Source: Demequinaceae bacterium (lineage in GTDB: Bacteria; Actinomycetota; Actinomycetes; Actinomycetales; Demequinaceae). From it: a DNA stretch of 64,000 bases. The stretch is from positions 1 through 64,000 of the forward strand of contig JAFGBM010000005.1 of the NCBI GenBank assembly GCA_016933155.1, given 5' to 3'. The position numbers and the translations under genes are program-made. The notes below the pieces were generated by a model. The model searched no databases and had not been told where the DNA came from. It was given only the letters and a program-made list of their open reading frames with translations. Below, in pieces: positions 51,146 to 60,700 of this stretch; the first letter of the stretch is position 1; every line of letters starts with the position of its first letter.

Positions 51146-52741
51146 TTAAGAACTCGCCGCGAGGACGAGGACGGTGGCCCTGATGGCGTCCGTGGTTCGC
51201 CCGGTGCTGTCCGAAACGGTGTACTCGATTTTCGCCGTCCCCTCCTGATCCGGAAGGGGTGTGAAGGTCAGCACTCCGTCTACGACCTCGAAGGTGCCGA
51301 GCTCGTGTTCCAAAATGGATTGCACCCCGCTCGCCGCAGGATCGAGGTCGATCGACGCCGGATCGAGAACTGCGTCCCCGAACGCGAGGTCGTTGTCCAG
51401 TATCGCGAGCGAGGCGGAGGTGTTCGGACGGATCGTGACAATGTCCGAGTCTCCGATAGGGCCGAACTCGTTCCAGTCGGTCCCGAGCTGGACGTGGCTG
51501 TTCCAGTTGGAGACGAGTTGGCATACGGCGCCGGGGCAGTACACGACGAAACCGTCGTGGTCGAGGGGGGTGAAGCCAGGGTTTGTCGGTTGCATCATCC
51601 AGAAATTGGTGCCGTCGCCTCCGTTCTCATAAAACGCTTCGAGCCACATGTTGAACACGGGAAGCCGGGTCGGCTTTCCCCGCCATCCGTATTCGCCGAT
51701 GTAGAAAGGCTTGCCCGCCTCATTGGCGAGGTCGGCGTGCCGTTCGATCCACCAGACTCCCCACTCGGCCCAGTCGTCCGTTGGCTCCTCCGGGTTCCAG
51801 TGGTCCGGATAGATGTGGATCCCGTGGATGTCGATGTTGTCAAGGGCGGTGATGGCCACAGGGTCGCCGCTCTCCTGGCAATTGACGAGCCAGGAGCCGT
51901 TCCCCGGGGTGTCGCACAGGAAGCCCTCCGACCCGAAGGAGATCAGGTGGTTCGGGTCGATGGAGCGGACGTAGTCGGACATCTCCTCGACCCAGGGCAC
52001 GATCGTCGAGGTCCGGCAATCCACGCTCGACAGGTAGGGACCGGACTCGGAGCAGCGCATCTCGTTGGCGAGTTCCCAGGCCATGATCGTCGGATCGTCC
52101 TTGTACTTGACACCCGTGATCGTGTTCGTGCGATTCAGGATGTGGCTGACCCACGCCTTGTACCAGTCCTTGATCGTCTCGTCGTTGATGAAGTCGTCAT
52201 GCCAGACTCCTCCCGCCCATTGGACGTACTGGTCCATGCCGCCGAAACTCGTCCAGTTGTTGACGAGGGGCAGGATGAGCTTGATGCCGTGTTCCTGGGC
52301 CGAGTAGACGACGTAGTCGAGTTTCTCGAGACCGGAGGGGCCGTCGTTGTAGCCCGGCGCGCCGGTCTCGGGATCGAAGTACTGGAACCACGTCCCCTTG
52401 TTGGCGATCTCGACACCTCCCGTTCCGTCCTCCGTCGCCACGTCGTAGAACGCCCAGGTTCGGAGGACGTTGAATCCGAAGTCGTTCATACGGGTGAAGT
52501 AGGCGTCCACCGTCACCGGCTGCCCGAACATCAACTCGTAGGTGTTCGTGCTCGCGTAGTAGAAGGGCTCGCCGTCGAGCATGAGGTGGTCGCCTTCTCG
52601 GGTGACGAATTCCGACCCGGGGCCGTCTCCCCCCGATTGGAGGATGGCGATCGTCGCGGCGGCGGCGACGGCGGCGCCCAGAAGGACCCCCCCGATGATC
52701 TTGTTCCGTGGACTCTTCGCGGCGATGGATGCCTGTGCCAT
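51146..52741 (-). CDS. membrane-anchored or secreted GH5-family beta-mannanase
   Basis: The 531-residue protein has an N-terminal signal-anchor (KIIGGVLLGAAVAAAATIAIL) and a GH5_7-like catalytic domain. The acid/base Glu227 is in MAWELANEMRC and the nucleophile Glu350 in FYIGEYGW; substrate-loop aromatics are plentiful. About 90 C-terminal residues form an Ig/cadherin-like beta domain of the tandem-95 type (SLAILDNDLAFGDA, GVLTFTPLPDQEGTAKIEYTV). It likely cleaves external mannan or glucomannan. GAAGGA lies 5 nt before the ATG. Substrate assignment is from family resemblance only. Confidence 0.85.
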   Translation of the reverse strand: MAQASIAAKSPRNKIIGGVLLGAAVAAAATIAILQSGGDGPGSEFVTREGDHLMLDGEPFYYASTNTYELMFGQPVTVDAYFTRMNDFGFNVLRTWAFYDVATEDGTGGVEIANKGTWFQYFDPETGAPGYNDGPSGLEKLDYVVYSAQEHGIKLILPLVNNWTSFGGMDQYVQWAGGVWHDDFINDETIKDWYKAWVSHILNRTNTITGVKYKDDPTIMAWELANEMRCSESGPYLSSVDCRTSTIVPWVEEMSDYVRSIDPNHLISFGSEGFLCDTPGNGSWLVNCQESGDPVAITALDNIDIHGIHIYPDHWNPEEPTDDWAEWGVWWIERHADLANEAGKPFYIGEYGWRGKPTRLPVFNMWLEAFYENGGDGTNFWMMQPTNPGFTPLDHDGFVVYCPGAVCQLVSNWNSHVQLGTDWNEFGPIGDSDIVTIRPNTSASLAILDNDLAFGDAVLDPASIDLDPAASGVQSILEHELGTFEVVDGVLTFTPLPDQEGTAKIEYTVSDSTGRTTDAIRATVLVLAASS

Positions 52742-52811
52742 GTCGTTCCTTCGTTGCGGCCGGAGCCGGCGTCAGTGCCGGTGGGGCCAAGTCTAGCGCC
52801 GAATCGAATCG

Positions 52812-55370
52812 TTACGAGGCTCGGGGTTCGGATACGAACTCGACGGAACCGTCGGGGAGGACATCGCCGATATACCAGTGGTACCGCAGGACGCCCACTT
52901 GGATGGGGAGGCTGAGGAGCGACCCGGAGGAGTATCGTGCGGTCGCCTCGAAGGTTGGAACCGTCGGCTCGGTCGTCCAGGGGATGTACTCGGGTTTCTG
53001 GGTGAGGACGACCGGCGCCGCCTCCCAAGTCGAGGACACCGCCTGAAGGCTGTTGGCGTCGATTCCCCCCTGAACCAGAACGACGGGGACATCGCACGCG
53101 ACCCTGATCGTCCCGAAGTGGCTCGTCGTCCCCACGAGAATGACGGGGCGTCCGTCGGTGTATTCGCAAAGGGTCTCGATCTGGCTTCGGGCGCCCGCCT
53201 GCTCGCGAAGGTAGAGGGCGCTCGTGGGAGCGATGGGGGTGACGGTGACACCGGGGGCGTAGGCCCACCAGGCGATCATAGGGAGGAAGGCGATGCCAGC
53301 CGCGACGATGATCGATGCCACGTACGCCCTCCGGGCCTCGAGGTGCCGATGGAACCATTTCGCGAGCCAGACCCAGGCGATGGCCGCCGCGATCACGAGT
53401 CCCGTGACCCCGGACCCGTAGAGGCGCCGGATGGCCCAAACCTGGTCGGGCACGATGGACGGACGGAACAGGTACAGGAAGGTGGGGGCGAGGAAGGCTC
53501 CGAGGGGCACGGCCCACGCTCGATTCTCCGAGGCCCATTTCCACGCCATGATGGCGAATCCCGCGACCCCCAGGGCGAGGAGGGGCCAGGTGAGGTAGTA
53601 ACTCATCCAGGTTACGGTGGACTCGGCATAGGTCCGCGATGCGTCGACGGGCACCCCGGCAGTCTCCTGCAGGTACTCGATGTAGTCGGGGACCCTCGAC
53701 GACCCGTGCACCGTCGTCCACAGCGGGCGGGTCGCGAGGACGACGAAGGCGGCCGTGACCCCTCCGGCGGCCAGCCAGGGCAGGACTCTCGATGGGGCGG
53801 GGCCGTCGGAACCGGCGGGATCATCCGAGCCAAGGGTGTCGTCGGTTCCGGGGGGGTGGTCAACGGGGTTCGGGCTGCTCAACGAGGTGGCGAGGAGGCA
53901 GACGAGGGCGGCGACGAGAGCCGCGCACGTCAGCAGCAGGTATCCGTGAAGCAACTGCCCGGCCTCGTCGGAGAGTCGGTCGAGGTAGGCCTTGCTCCAC
54001 CTCCCGAGAGCCGCGTAACCGGCCGCCACCATCGCGGCCTGGACCAGGGCGAATACGACTAGGGTCCGACTCCTTCGGCGAAGGCTCCACTGTCGGGAGC
54101 CCAGTAGCGCGATCGATACGCCCGCAAGCAGGCCGACAGCATAGGCCGCTCCATCGATCCTGGCGAAGACGATCAGGCCCGAGGAGACCGCCGCAACGAT
54201 GACCGGCCCCGCCCGACCTTCCTTGATCCCGCGCCAGGCCCAGGCGATGGCGGCGAGCAGGAGGAGCATGGTGAGGGGCTCGGTGTAGGCGGCCCTCGAC
54301 AGCCATATGTGGGAAACGGTCAGCGAGACCCCCAGGGCGGGCACGAGGGCTGCGACCGGGCTCATCACCTCCCTCGCCAGGACGTAGACGGCGATGAGTC
54401 CGATCGCCCCGATGATCAGGTTGGCCGTCAGAACTCCCGTGGTGCCCCCGGCCCAGCCCCCGACGGCAATGAGGGCAGGAAGGAGTTTGGCCCCTTGTGC
54501 CTGGATGACGTCGCCGTTGACGGTCCAGGCCTCCCCCTGGTCCGGGCGAGCGAGGTGATACTCGGCCGATGCCTCGATCGTGCCCCCGGTGAAGATATCG
54601 GGAGAGGAATGGTCGACGAGCCACATCCCCGTCAGGGTGAGGAATCCCGGGTCACGGCGGACGATGAGGTACTCCGCGACGAAGGGAAGGTTGACCATGA
54701 TCCACGCGGCGACCCCGGTGAGGAGCAGGCCGGAACCCTGGGCTATGGAGGCGCTGGGCCGACGGGTGGGGAGGATGAGCCAACCCGCGGCCGCGAGGGC
54801 GGCGGCGAGGGGCAGGACGGTCCAGGGCCGGAAAGCCCCGAGGGTGACGGTAACGGCGCAGGCCGCGGCGAGGGAAACCGTGACGAGAAGGATCCTGTCC
54901 GGGGCAGAGCAGAGCGCCCGGAAGAGGCGGGCATGCAACTGGGCGGGGTCCGTGAAGACGTACCGGTGATACCCGATGTATCGCGTGACGGTCCCGATCC
55001 CGATTCCGATGATGGCCGCGATGTTCGCGGGTACCGCCTCTCTGAGCCCCAGGACATAGGCCGTGAAGGCGACGGTTCCGACGGGGATGAGGAGGGCCAC
55101 GACGTTGATGAAGGCGAAGACGACGAGTTCGTCTAGAGGGCGACCGGTGCGTCGTTCCCTGAAGGTCCACATGCGATTGCCGACCCAGGCGACGACGGTG
55201 GCGATGGCGGCCGAGACGATCTTGGCCGTCACGATCCGATCCGCGAGCGGGGCGTGGGCTCCGTAATGGAGCAGGTTGAAGAGTCCTAGGTCGACGACGA
55301 ACGCCAGGCCTCCGACGACGCCGAACTTCACTAGTTCGGATCGACGGTCACGCCACCATACAACGGCCAC
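52812..55370 (-). CDS. fusion of a GtrA flippase-like domain and a GT-C membrane glycosyltransferase
   Basis: Residues ~10-140 are a four-helix GtrA domain (FGVVGGLAFVVDLGLFNLL, AWVGNRMWTF, YIGYHRYVF), normally a stand-alone protein that helps translocate polyprenyl-linked sugars. The remaining ~700 residues form a GT39/PMT-like enzyme with about ten more helices and an extracytoplasmic C-terminal domain. Loops include DHSSPDIFTG and SRAAYTEPLT. A fusion would couple sugar flipping and transfer. TAGGCT lies 6 nt before the GTG start. In mycobacteria a single GtrA gene is found beside purK-purE. Confidence 0.85.
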   Translation of the reverse strand: MAVVWWRDRRSELVKFGVVGGLAFVVDLGLFNLLHYGAHAPLADRIVTAKIVSAAIATVVAWVGNRMWTFRERRTGRPLDELVVFAFINVVALLIPVGTVAFTAYVLGLREAVPANIAAIIGIGIGTVTRYIGYHRYVFTDPAQLHARLFRALCSAPDRILLVTVSLAAACAVTVTLGAFRPWTVLPLAAALAAAGWLILPTRRPSASIAQGSGLLLTGVAAWIMVNLPFVAEYLIVRRDPGFLTLTGMWLVDHSSPDIFTGGTIEASAEYHLARPDQGEAWTVNGDVIQAQGAKLLPALIAVGGWAGGTTGVLTANLIIGAIGLIAVYVLAREVMSPVAALVPALGVSLTVSHIWLSRAAYTEPLTMLLLLAAIAWAWRGIKEGRAGPVIVAAVSSGLIVFARIDGAAYAVGLLAGVSIALLGSRQWSLRRRSRTLVVFALVQAAMVAAGYAALGRWSKAYLDRLSDEAGQLLHGYLLLTCAALVAALVCLLATSLSSPNPVDHPPGTDDTLGSDDPAGSDGPAPSRVLPWLAAGGVTAAFVVLATRPLWTTVHGSSRVPDYIEYLQETAGVPVDASRTYAESTVTWMSYYLTWPLLALGVAGFAIMAWKWASENRAWAVPLGAFLAPTFLYLFRPSIVPDQVWAIRRLYGSGVTGLVIAAAIAWVWLAKWFHRHLEARRAYVASIIVAAGIAFLPMIAWWAYAPGVTVTPIAPTSALYLREQAGARSQIETLCEYTDGRPVILVGTTSHFGTIRVACDVPVVLVQGGIDANSLQAVSSTWEAAPVVLTQKPEYIPWTTEPTVPTFEATARYSSGSLLSLPIQVGVLRYHWYIGDVLPDGSVEFVSEPRAS

Positions 55371-55452
55371 GCCGTGAGCCTAACGGCTTCACCCGGGTTT
55401 TGTGGACGGGCTCGGCCTGAGCCTGCGGGTATCGTGGGGGGCGGAGGTTGCG

Positions 55453-55959
55453 ATGGCGGAGAAAGAACCCCTCGTGGGGATCATCATGGGGTCGGATTCC
55501 GACTGGCCGATCATGAAGGACGCGGCTGAGGCCCTGGACGACATGGGCGTGCCGCATGAGGCGAGGGTTCTCTCGGCCCACCGGATGCCCGATGACACGC
55601 TCGACTATGCACGCTCGGCTGCCGAACGGGGGGTCAGGGTCATCATCGCGGGGGCCGGTGGGGCGGCCCACCTGCCTGGGATCGTCGCCGCCGTCACCCC
55701 CCTCCCTGTGGTCGGCGTCCCGATCCCCCTCAAGCAGCTCGACGGGCTGGACTCCCTCCTGAGCATCGTGCAGATGCCCTCGGGAGTGCCCGTCGCGACA
55801 GTCTCCATCGGCGGGGCCAGGAACGCAGGGCTGCTGGCGGCCCGGATCCTCGGAGCCGGAAGCGATGAGCATGCGGCCGAGATGCGGGATCGGATCGCAT
55901 CCTTTCAGTCTGCGCTGACCGAAGCCGCGAAGATGAAGGGGAAGAGCCTTCCGAAGTAG
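55453..55959 (+). CDS. purE: N5-carboxyaminoimidazole ribonucleotide mutase, class I
   Basis: The 168-residue enzyme of purine synthesis has [23 protein letters not shown] and [14 protein letters not shown], the last indicating class I PurE, which normally needs PurK. GGAGG lies 5 nt before the ATG, with TATCGT (55429-55434) as a possible -10. purK, usually between gtrA and purE in actinobacteria, is not here; purE is directly divergent from the GtrA fusion. Confidence 0.95.
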   Translation: MAEKEPLVGIIMGSDSDWPIMKDAAEALDDMGVPHEARVLSAHRMPDDTLDYARSAAERGVRVIIAGAGGAAHLPGIVAAVTPLPVVGVPIPLKQLDGLDSLLSIVQMPSGVPVATVSIGGARNAGLLAARILGAGSDEHAAEMRDRIASFQSALTEAAKMKGKSLPK

Positions 55960-55978
55960 CGCGCCCGATCTGGACGGG

Positions 55979-57211
55979 CTAGCCGACGGTGCAGGCGCCT
56001 AGGATGTCGATGGTCTCGCCGGATGCCGGATCCGTGCCCGTTGAGGACGAAGGGGCCGGAACTGGAGCCGCATCGCTCATGTCGGCCACCGAATTCCCCG
56101 AGATGGGCTGGTCGTTCCTGATGGCCGCGAAGAGGGCATCGGCCGATGACGAGAAGACCAGGGTGTTGGGATCCTCCGGATTGGTTCTGGTGGGGACGGT
56201 CGTGAAGACGATGTTGGCTTTGTCGATGTCCCGAAGGCTCCACGCGAGTCCGATGAGGAAGTCGAGTTCCCTCATGTTGGGGCTCACGGTCATCGAATCC
56301 GCAGCCGCCTCGAAAAGATCCGTCAACTGTGTGGGGTGAAGGAAGAGGTTCTGCGAGAGGGCGACCTCGAAGACCTTTCCCACGAGTTCCTGCTGGCGTT
56401 TGATGCGGTACAGGTCGTTTCCATTGGGTCCGTACATCGCCTCGAAGGCCTTCCTGTCCGCCGAGCTGGTGAATTCCATCGTCCGGGCCCGCGCCCAGGC
56501 CACGGCCGCCCATCCTCCGAGGATCTGGGGGCCCGCCTCGAGCTTGAGCCCGGCTTTGGGGGAGGATACGTCGAAGGGGATGCACATGGGGACACCGCCC
56601 AGGACGTTGATGATGTTCTGGACGCCCACGAAGTCGACGACGATGTATTCGCTGATGTAGATGTCCGTGAGGGACTGGACGGTCTTGATGGTGCAGGCGG
56701 CGGCGTCGCCGACGACGCCCTTCATCCCACCGATGTAGAAGGCCCGGTTGAACCGGGTGGTCTCGGGGTAGGTGCTCGAGCCGTCGCTGCGTTCGCAGCC
56801 CGGAAGCCGGACGACCGAATCGCGGGGAATCGAGATGAGTTCGATCCTCGTTCGATCGGCGGAGATGTGCATGAGGATCGTCGTGTCGTTGTTCATCTCC
56901 GTGGAGGAGCCGTTGGCCCCTCCGATGGCGGCATTCGCGCCGACCCTCGTGTCGGATCCCATGAGGAGGATGTTGATCCACTGGCCCTTGACCTCGTCCG
57001 TCGGGGGGGGAGGTGGGTCGGGAAGGTCGGGTCCGAGGAGGAGGGTGACGTCCTGGTAATGGACCTGCTCAAGGGCGCCAGCGGCGCTGAAGTAGATATA
57101 CGACGGCACGAAGGCGACGGCGCCGATGACGAGGGCGAGCACCCCGGCCAGGACCCCGTGATCGCGGGATCTGACGGCATGGCGCTTGGGTCCGAGGTGC
57201 ATCCTGCTCAC
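55979..57211 (-). CDS. LytR-CpsA-Psr (LCP) family cell-wall glycopolymer ligase
   Basis: The protein (about 410 residues from GTG 57211) has one membrane helix (VLAGVLALVIGAVAFVPSYIYF) and an extracytoplasmic LCP domain. Motifs are NILLMGSDTR, NDTTILMHISADRTRIELIS, IPRDSVVRLPG, RFNRAFYIGG and the RARTMEFTSSADRKAFEAMYG region with the RxxxxxxxDxxR-type signature. LCP enzymes attach undecaprenyl-linked polymers to peptidoglycan. An unusual leader mini-ORF overlaps this GTG. ATG 57202 and a longer reading from 57334 are alternatives. It converges on purE. Confidence 0.9.
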   Translation of the reverse strand: MSRMHLGPKRHAVRSRDHGVLAGVLALVIGAVAFVPSYIYFSAAGALEQVHYQDVTLLLGPDLPDPPPPPTDEVKGQWINILLMGSDTRVGANAAIGGANGSSTEMNNDTTILMHISADRTRIELISIPRDSVVRLPGCERSDGSSTYPETTRFNRAFYIGGMKGVVGDAAACTIKTVQSLTDIYISEYIVVDFVGVQNIINVLGGVPMCIPFDVSSPKAGLKLEAGPQILGGWAAVAWARARTMEFTSSADRKAFEAMYGPNGNDLYRIKRQQELVGKVFEVALSQNLFLHPTQLTDLFEAAADSMTVSPNMRELDFLIGLAWSLRDIDKANIVFTTVPTRTNPEDPNTLVFSSSADALFAAIRNDQPISGNSVADMSDAAPVPAPSSSTGTDPASGETIDILGACTVG

Positions 57212-57289
57212 GGGCGGGCCCTGGAAATCGTCGTCATCTCTCCCTCTTGGTATGGGTTCCCATTGTAGATCCGGTCTGGGACTCCTCAA
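57208..57289 (-). promoter_or_regulatory. LCP gene promoter and leader mini-ORF
   Basis: TTGAGG (57284-57289) and TACAAT (57262-57267) are 16 bp apart on the minus strand. The implied transcript has AGAGGGAGAG in front of ATG 57237, which opens a 9-codon ORF (MTTISRARP) whose TGA overlaps the LCP GTG start (GTGA). Translation of the LCP gene may depend on coupling to this mini-ORF. Confidence 0.6.
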
Positions 57290-57389
57290 ATCCAACGCTC
57301 CACGGCCGTGAGACGTTGCCCTCGCGTGCCTCACTGCCTTTGTTCCCCCGTGGGTCTAGGCTTGCGCGCCCGTCCGGGTTGTGGTCAAC

Positions 57390-57434
57390 TTGACGGGATA
57401 GGGATTACACGGATGTAATTCTGCCGAGGCAGAA
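57390..57434 (+). promoter_or_regulatory. whiB2 promoter with two adjoining palindromes
   Basis: TTGACG (57390-57395) and TGTAAT (57414-57419) are 18 bp apart. The perfect palindrome ATTACACGGATGTAAT (57404-57419) covers the -10, and TTCTGCCGAGGCAGAA (57419-57434) follows directly, covering the likely transcription start. Both look like operator sites; the TTACAC half-site resembles a BldD half-site, but the spacing is one base too long. Confidence 0.6.
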
Positions 57435-57459
57435 AACTCAAGCGGTGACGGGAGACCTG

Positions 57460-57777
57460 ATGTGGAACGTCCTTGACGGGCCGATCTCCTCGGATGCGGG
57501 GAGGACGGCTCCGGCCCTTGCGACGGTCATCAGCATCTTCGCTGCGATCGACGAGGGTCCGTTGGGCTGGCAGGAGCGTGCGCTGTGCGCCCAGACGGAC
57601 CCCGAAGCCTTCTTTCCTGAGAAGGGTGGGTCGACCCGGGAGGCGAAGAAGGTGTGCACTTCGTGCGAGGTGCGCAGTGAGTGCCTGGACTATGCACTGG
57701 CCAACGATGAGAGATTCGGAATCTGGGGTGGCCTGTCCGAGCGTGAACGCCGCAGACTCAAGCGGCGAGCGGTCTAG
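57460..57777 (+). CDS. whiB2: WhiB2/WhmD-type Fe-S transcriptional regulator
   Basis: A 105-residue WhiB protein with cluster ligands in ALCAQTD, VCTSCEVRSEC, the FGIWGGLSERERRRLKRR turn and basic tail. The N-terminal extension and context (upstream of a GT2-DUF5719-DUF3499-manB cluster) fit WhiB2/WhmD, which controls septation. GGGAGA lies 4 nt before ATG 57460; GTG 57445 would add 5 residues. The promoter carries two palindromic operators. Confidence 0.92.
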   Translation: MWNVLDGPISSDAGRTAPALATVISIFAAIDEGPLGWQERALCAQTDPEAFFPEKGGSTREAKKVCTSCEVRSECLDYALANDERFGIWGGLSERERRRLKRRAV

Positions 57778-57797
57778 CCGCCTGCTCGGCGGATTCG

Positions 57798-60700
57798 ATG
57801 AGCGCTGACGGCCCGATCGTTCGCGCGATCGTCGTGACCACCGGTCGCGTCGGTTTTCTCTCCGAGACCCTCTCAGCCCTTGCGGCCCAGGATCAGCGGA
57901 TCGATGCCTGGCACCTGGTTGTCGTCGGCGGCTCTCGATCCGATGGCCGCGAACTCGGGATTCCTCCCGGCCTGGGGATTCCCGTGACCACCGTCGAGGC
58001 GTCGACATTCGGTGAGGCCGTCGATGCCCTCCTCCGGGAACACCCCGGGCAGGACGAGTGGCTGTGGCTCCTTCACGACGACTCGGCCCCCCACAAGACG
58101 TGCCTGTCCCGGCTCCTCGCCGTCACCCGCAGACGCCGGACCGCAGGCGTCGTCGGCCCGGCCCAGGTCCGTTGGGAGGATCCCACCCGACTCGTCAGCG
58201 TCGGCATCACGGTGTCCAGGAATGGAAGACGACTCAACGTCGTCGACGAGGACGACATCGACCAGGGGCAGCACGAGGGCCGAGAGGACGTGCTCGCCGT
58301 GGGGCTGGCCGGGGCCCTCGTTCGGCGGGACGTGTGGGCGAGGCTCGGGGGGACGGATCCCGCGTATGGGGTTTTCGGCGATTCGACGGATTTCTGCCGA
58401 CGGGTCTGGCGTTCGGGACACGATGTCGTCGTCGCCCCGCGAGCCAGGGTGCGGCATGCCCAAGCGACCCTTCTCGGCCGAGTCGACGATGCTCGGCGGA
58501 GCGAGGGACGGCGGAGCCATTCCCGGGTGCGAGCCTCGGAGTGGTATCACGCCCTGGCATGGGCACGGCCCTGGGCTATCCCCCTGCTCCTGCTCTGGGC
58601 CGGTCTATCGAGCCTCGGACGAGCCCTAGTGCGGGTCGCGGCCGGTGAGCCTCGCCTGGCGATCGCAGATCTGGCGGTCCCCCCCACCTTGGCGACCAGG
58701 ATGCGTTCCCTTCGCCGTTCACGGGCTGCCATCAGGAGGGCGGGCACGACTCCCGTCGAGCGTCGCCTCCTGGCGAAGCTCATAGATGTCATCGGCTACA
58801 TCCGCACCAGGGAATTCGGGTTGTACGAGGCTTGGCGGGCAGAGAATCGTCCCAACGACGTGCAGAGGAAGGAACTCGCCCGACTCCGGGTCAGGCGGAG
58901 ATGGACCTTCGCAGTCGTCGCCCTCCTGCTCCTCGCGTTGTCGGTAGCCTTGTACGGAACCTGGATCGCCCCCTTGGTCAGGGGGGATATGCTCGCAGGT
59001 TCCGCGCTCGGGGTCACAGATGTCTCGACAGGAGACCTCTGGAAGCGTTCGTGGACCGGATGGAGCGACACGGGCCTCGGGGGAGGAGCGGTGGACGGCT
59101 CGTTTGCGGCCCTCATGATTCCCTTCTCCCTGTGTGGGGGCCTGGCGATGGGGGTCGGCTTCCTCCTCGTGCTCAGCCCCCTCCTCGCGGGGGTGGCCGG
59201 GTGGTTAGCCGCGGGGGCGGCGACCCGGTCCCTCTCCGCCAGGGCCATCGCAGCGATCGCCTGGGGGACGTGGCCGACGCTGACATCGTCGGTCGCGGAC
59301 GGTCGGGTGGGGAGCGTCCTCGCACATATCCTCCTTCCCCTTCTGGCTCTTGCGCTCGCCAGGGCTTCCTCCCTGTTCCGTCGGGATGTGCTCGGGCAGG
59401 GGGAGGAGTTTCCCAGGGGACGCATCGGTTCGCCCGCGGCGGGTGCGGCAGCCGCCGTGCTCCTGGTCGCCGTGACCGTCGCTGCTCCGATCCTCCTTGC
59501 CCCCCTCCTCCTGGCAATCGTGGCTTTGGTCATCGTCGGCAAGGGGCATCGGCGGAGGCTGGCGTTCCTGGCGATTCCCGCGCTCGTCGTCCAGGGACCG
59601 GTGTTGTGGCAGACGTGGATCCATCGGGGAGAAACCCGATGGTGGTCTCTGCTCGTGAGGGAACCGGGTCCCGCGCTTTCCTCGGAGCCCGTCAGCGGTT
59701 GGGACCTCCTCTGGGGAATCGGCGAGTCGCCTCCGGCGTGGCCGGCGGCGACGGAGACCGGGAACCTCATCCTCACCTACCTGGTCGGTGTCGTCCTGGT
59801 CGCCGCGGCCGCCCTGGCGCTGGCCAGCGGACACTCGCTTATGGCGACGAGGTTGGGGTGGTGCGTCGCGTCCGGGGGGCTCGCCACCGCGATTATCGCC
59901 CAGCGGACCATCGCAGTTGAGGCGGCCCCGGATGGATCGGCGGCGGCGAACGGCTGGCCGGGTCCCGGGCTGTCCCTCCTCGCCCTTGGTCTGATGATGG
60001 CGGTGATAGCGGCGTCCGGCACACCGCGTCGGCCGCCGGGTGCGGCCTCGGGTCGCACGACCCTGACGATCGTCATGGCGGGTGTCCTCACGATTCAGGT
60101 CGCGGCGACCGCCTGGCCGGGACGGGACTTCGGTGGCGATGTCCATCTGACACCAACGTCCGTCCTGCCCCTGGTCGCCGACCTCGAGCGATCCAGTCAG
60201 CCCGCGACGCGGGTGCTCCTCCTCCGGTCGCTCGACGACGGCACGGTGTCCTACACGGTCCTGGCCTCCGATGGAGACTCTTCCCTGCTTGGCCGGGCCC
60301 ATCTTGCGGCGGACGGAAGCTGGCCGACCGGGGGGCACGATGTCGGAGACGTCTCCTTCTTCGGCCCGACCGTCGCCACTCTTGCCGGGTCGGGGGGGGA
60401 CGCCGGGACCCTCCTCAAGGATTGGGGGATAGGGGTGGTGGTCGTTGCACCGGATTCGGAGGCACTCGTCGGCCCGCTGCTCCTTGTCCCCGACCTAGCC
60501 CTCATCGGCGCCTCCGACCTCGGGGTGTCGTGGGAGGTGCTTCCGGGCTCAGCGTCCGGGGGGATGCCGAAGGTTTCCCGAACCTGGCTCGAAGAGCCCG
60601 ACGGGGACCGACTTCCGCTTCCGTCCGAGCCCACCGGGGTGAAGACACCGATCTCCTCCGGACACCCAGACCGGGTGCTCATCCTGGCGGTTCCGTTCGA

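Noticed and set aside
57445-57459. GTG 57445 as the whiB2 start
   Set aside because: ATG 57460 has a well-spaced GGGAGA site, and the extra five residues are outside the conserved domain.
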